In this document: piece after piece, positions 6,867 to 7,457 of the stretch
Numbering within the stretch: the stretch's first letter is position 1
Layout of the letters: each line of letters opens with the position of its first letter
Assembly (NCBI GenBank): GCA_964504155.1
Contig: CAZDCZ010000109.1
Location: 1-7,457 of the forward strand
Direction of reading: 5' to 3'
DNA: 7,457 nucleotides
DNA from: CAZDCZ01 sp964504155
GTDB taxonomy: Bacteria > Bacteroidota > Bacteroidia > Bacteroidales > UBA12077
Translations under genes and position numbers: made by a program
Notes under the pieces: model-generated
Told to the model about the DNA's origin: nothing
Seen by the model: the letters and a program-made list of their open reading frames with translations, nothing else
Databases searched by the model: none

Positions 6867-7361
6867 CTATGCGTAGTTTGGGATTTTGAAACGATTAATT
6901 TTCAATTTACCACTAATTTTATCTAATGCTATGCGCTTCAATATTAACACTTTACCCAAACTGAGTATAACCTTTGTTAGGCACTGGCATTCATTTATTT
7001 CCATATATTTATCTTTCAATTGCTTTTCAAGGTCTTCTATTCTTTTTTTTAATTGTAGATTTTCAAATGATTCTGTTAGATTATTTGCCGTTTTTTTCTT
7101 TTTCATCTGAATTGGATTTGATACAAAATTAGGTCTTCTTGTTTTAATTCCTGTATCATAACCTAATTTTCTCATCCACATCAATAGCTGACCATGTTCT
7201 TCTTCTCCGGTATATTTTTCCCAGATATCTCTTTTGGTACATTTAGATGAAATCAATTCATGAATAATGTAATGTTTTTCTTCATCTGAAAAATACCTGC
7301 TTGATTTTTGGATTATTTTACTGCCGGATAATCCTAAAATAAATTTACTTTTTTTATCCAT
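6867..7361 (-). CDS. IS3-type transposase OrfA-like protein, solitary
   Basis: A 164-aa, lysine-rich protein resembling the first-frame product (OrfA) of IS3-group elements of Bacteroidota. The N-terminal SGSKIIQKSSRYFSDEEK is a family-like lead-in that I recognise from memory. Residues about 25-68 (TKRDIWEKYTG...LLMWMRKLGY) look like the helix-turn-helix DNA-binding region. Residues about 97-122 form a likely coiled coil or leucine zipper (L104, I108, L111, L115). The last 40 residues are less typical and the final KINRFKIPNYA may be read-in from a deletion junction. The start is ATG at 7359-7361, just inside the IS end. The catalytic OrfB (DDE domain) should follow downstream but is absent: only 127 bp remain before the polyprenyl synthase. 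So it cannot transpose by itself and is probably a relic, though it might still bind IS ends. No frameshift is obvious within it. Confidence 0.65.
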   Translation of the reverse strand: MDKKSKFILGLSGSKIIQKSSRYFSDEEKHYIIHELISSKCTKRDIWEKYTGEEEHGQLLMWMRKLGYDTGIKTRRPNFVSNPIQMKKKKTANNLTESFENLQLKKRIEDLEKQLKDKYMEINECQCLTKVILSLGKVLILKRIALDKISGKLKINRFKIPNYA

Positions 7362-7394
7362 TTTTACACTTTTTTGTGTAAACCTATTTTAGGA
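7332..7394 (-). promoter_or_regulatory. Nested inverted repeats around the orfA start (fold-back structure)
   Basis: TCCTAAAATA (7332-7341) is perfectly complementary to TATTTTAGGA (7385-7394). Inside it TTTACAC (7363-7369) pairs perfectly with GTGTAAA (7376-7382) around six T. The orfA start codon (7359-7361) sits one base from the inner stem and within the outer one. A transcript entering from outside the element would carry both arms and could hide the start. Such protection against read-through expression is known for IS10 and IS50. Its use here is inference. Confidence 0.45.
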
Positions 7395-7417
7395 CGAGAC
7401 AAATAATCCAAAATCAA

Positions 7418-7457
7418 TAAAAAAAGTTTTTAGAGCAACTGTGCAGATTGCTAAAAA
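7418..7457 (-). terminator. Terminator-like hairpin for a gene beyond the right edge
   Basis: On the minus strand TTTTTAGCAA (7457-7448) pairs with TTGC-T-AAAAA (7438-7427) with a two-base bulge. The loop contains CTG/CAG, and a run of seven T follows at 7425-7419. That is the layout of an intrinsic terminator for a minus-strand gene ending just right of the window. It lies outside the IS end at 7401, so it belongs to the host sequence. The hairpin reaches the last base shown, so it may be longer. Confidence 0.5.

Larger units (their letters stand above)
6867..7401 (-). mobile_element. Truncated IS3-type element, one end preserved
   Basis: On the minus strand the sequence from 7401 downward begins TGTCTCGTCCTAAAATAGG and runs into orfA 40 bases later. 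This fits a left terminal inverted repeat starting with TG. A matching plus-strand copy (TGTCTCG-like) should mark the other end, but I find none between 6740 and 6866. The right part, with orfB and the second repeat, therefore seems deleted. The left border of the remnant is not defined by sequence and 6867 is simply the end of the reading frame. No target duplication can be seen with one end missing. Confidence 0.5.

Noticed and set aside
6886..7110. Plus-strand open frame of 74 codons opposite orfA
   Set aside because: The hydrophobic, F-rich translation is what the complement of a lysine-rich coding sequence gives. There is no promoter box or supporting context, so it is treated as a shadow.
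7379..7413. Promoter within the IS end (TAGGTTTA box with an upstream TTTG or TTTTG)
   Set aside because: The box misses the final G of TAnnTTTG, and the two possible -33 elements are at 13 and 22 bases, neither at the usual spacing.

Overview
The window looks like a chromosomal segment of an AT-rich member of the Bacteroidota, probably Bacteroidales or Marinilabiliales-like. I infer this from the protein style (TypA, QueD, PolA, long-chain polyprenyl synthase), the lack of clear Shine-Dalgarno sequences before the starts, TAnnTTTG-type promoter boxes, and palindromic repeats of a kind I associate from memory with this phylum. No database comparison was possible.

Layout, left to right. Positions 1-306 hold no gene. 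They contain a cluster of small palindromes and a tandem 11-mer (about 1-145), then a long, perfectly symmetric hairpin terminator (248-298). On the minus strand lies typA/bipA (307-2109), a complete ribosome-associated GTPase. A divergent AT-rich gap (2110-2425) carries one promoter candidate for each direction. On the plus strand are queD (2426-2875, 6-carboxytetrahydropterin synthase type) and, 17 bp on, polA (2893-5652). PolA is complete, with 5' nuclease, proofreading and polymerase catalytic residues all visible. A 109-bp convergent gap with an imperfect hairpin (5668-5721) separates polA from a minus-strand long-chain polyprenyl diphosphate synthase (5762-6739), likely for the menaquinone side chain. 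Upstream of that gene is a minus-strand IS3-type orfA (6867-7361) with one recognisable IS end (near 7401) but no orfB. The right edge holds a minus-strand terminator-like hairpin, presumably ending a gene outside the window.

The four full genes are housekeeping functions: translation under stress, queuosine precursor synthesis, DNA repair and replication, and isoprenoid quinone synthesis. Apart from the likely queD-polA transcription unit, nothing shows that they form a joint pathway. I see no convincing new multi-gene system. The points most worth a second look are the repeat cluster at the left edge, the solitary orfA whose start codon sits in nested inverted repeats, and a strong choice of C over T before GA-starting codons in queD and polA but not in the start of typA.
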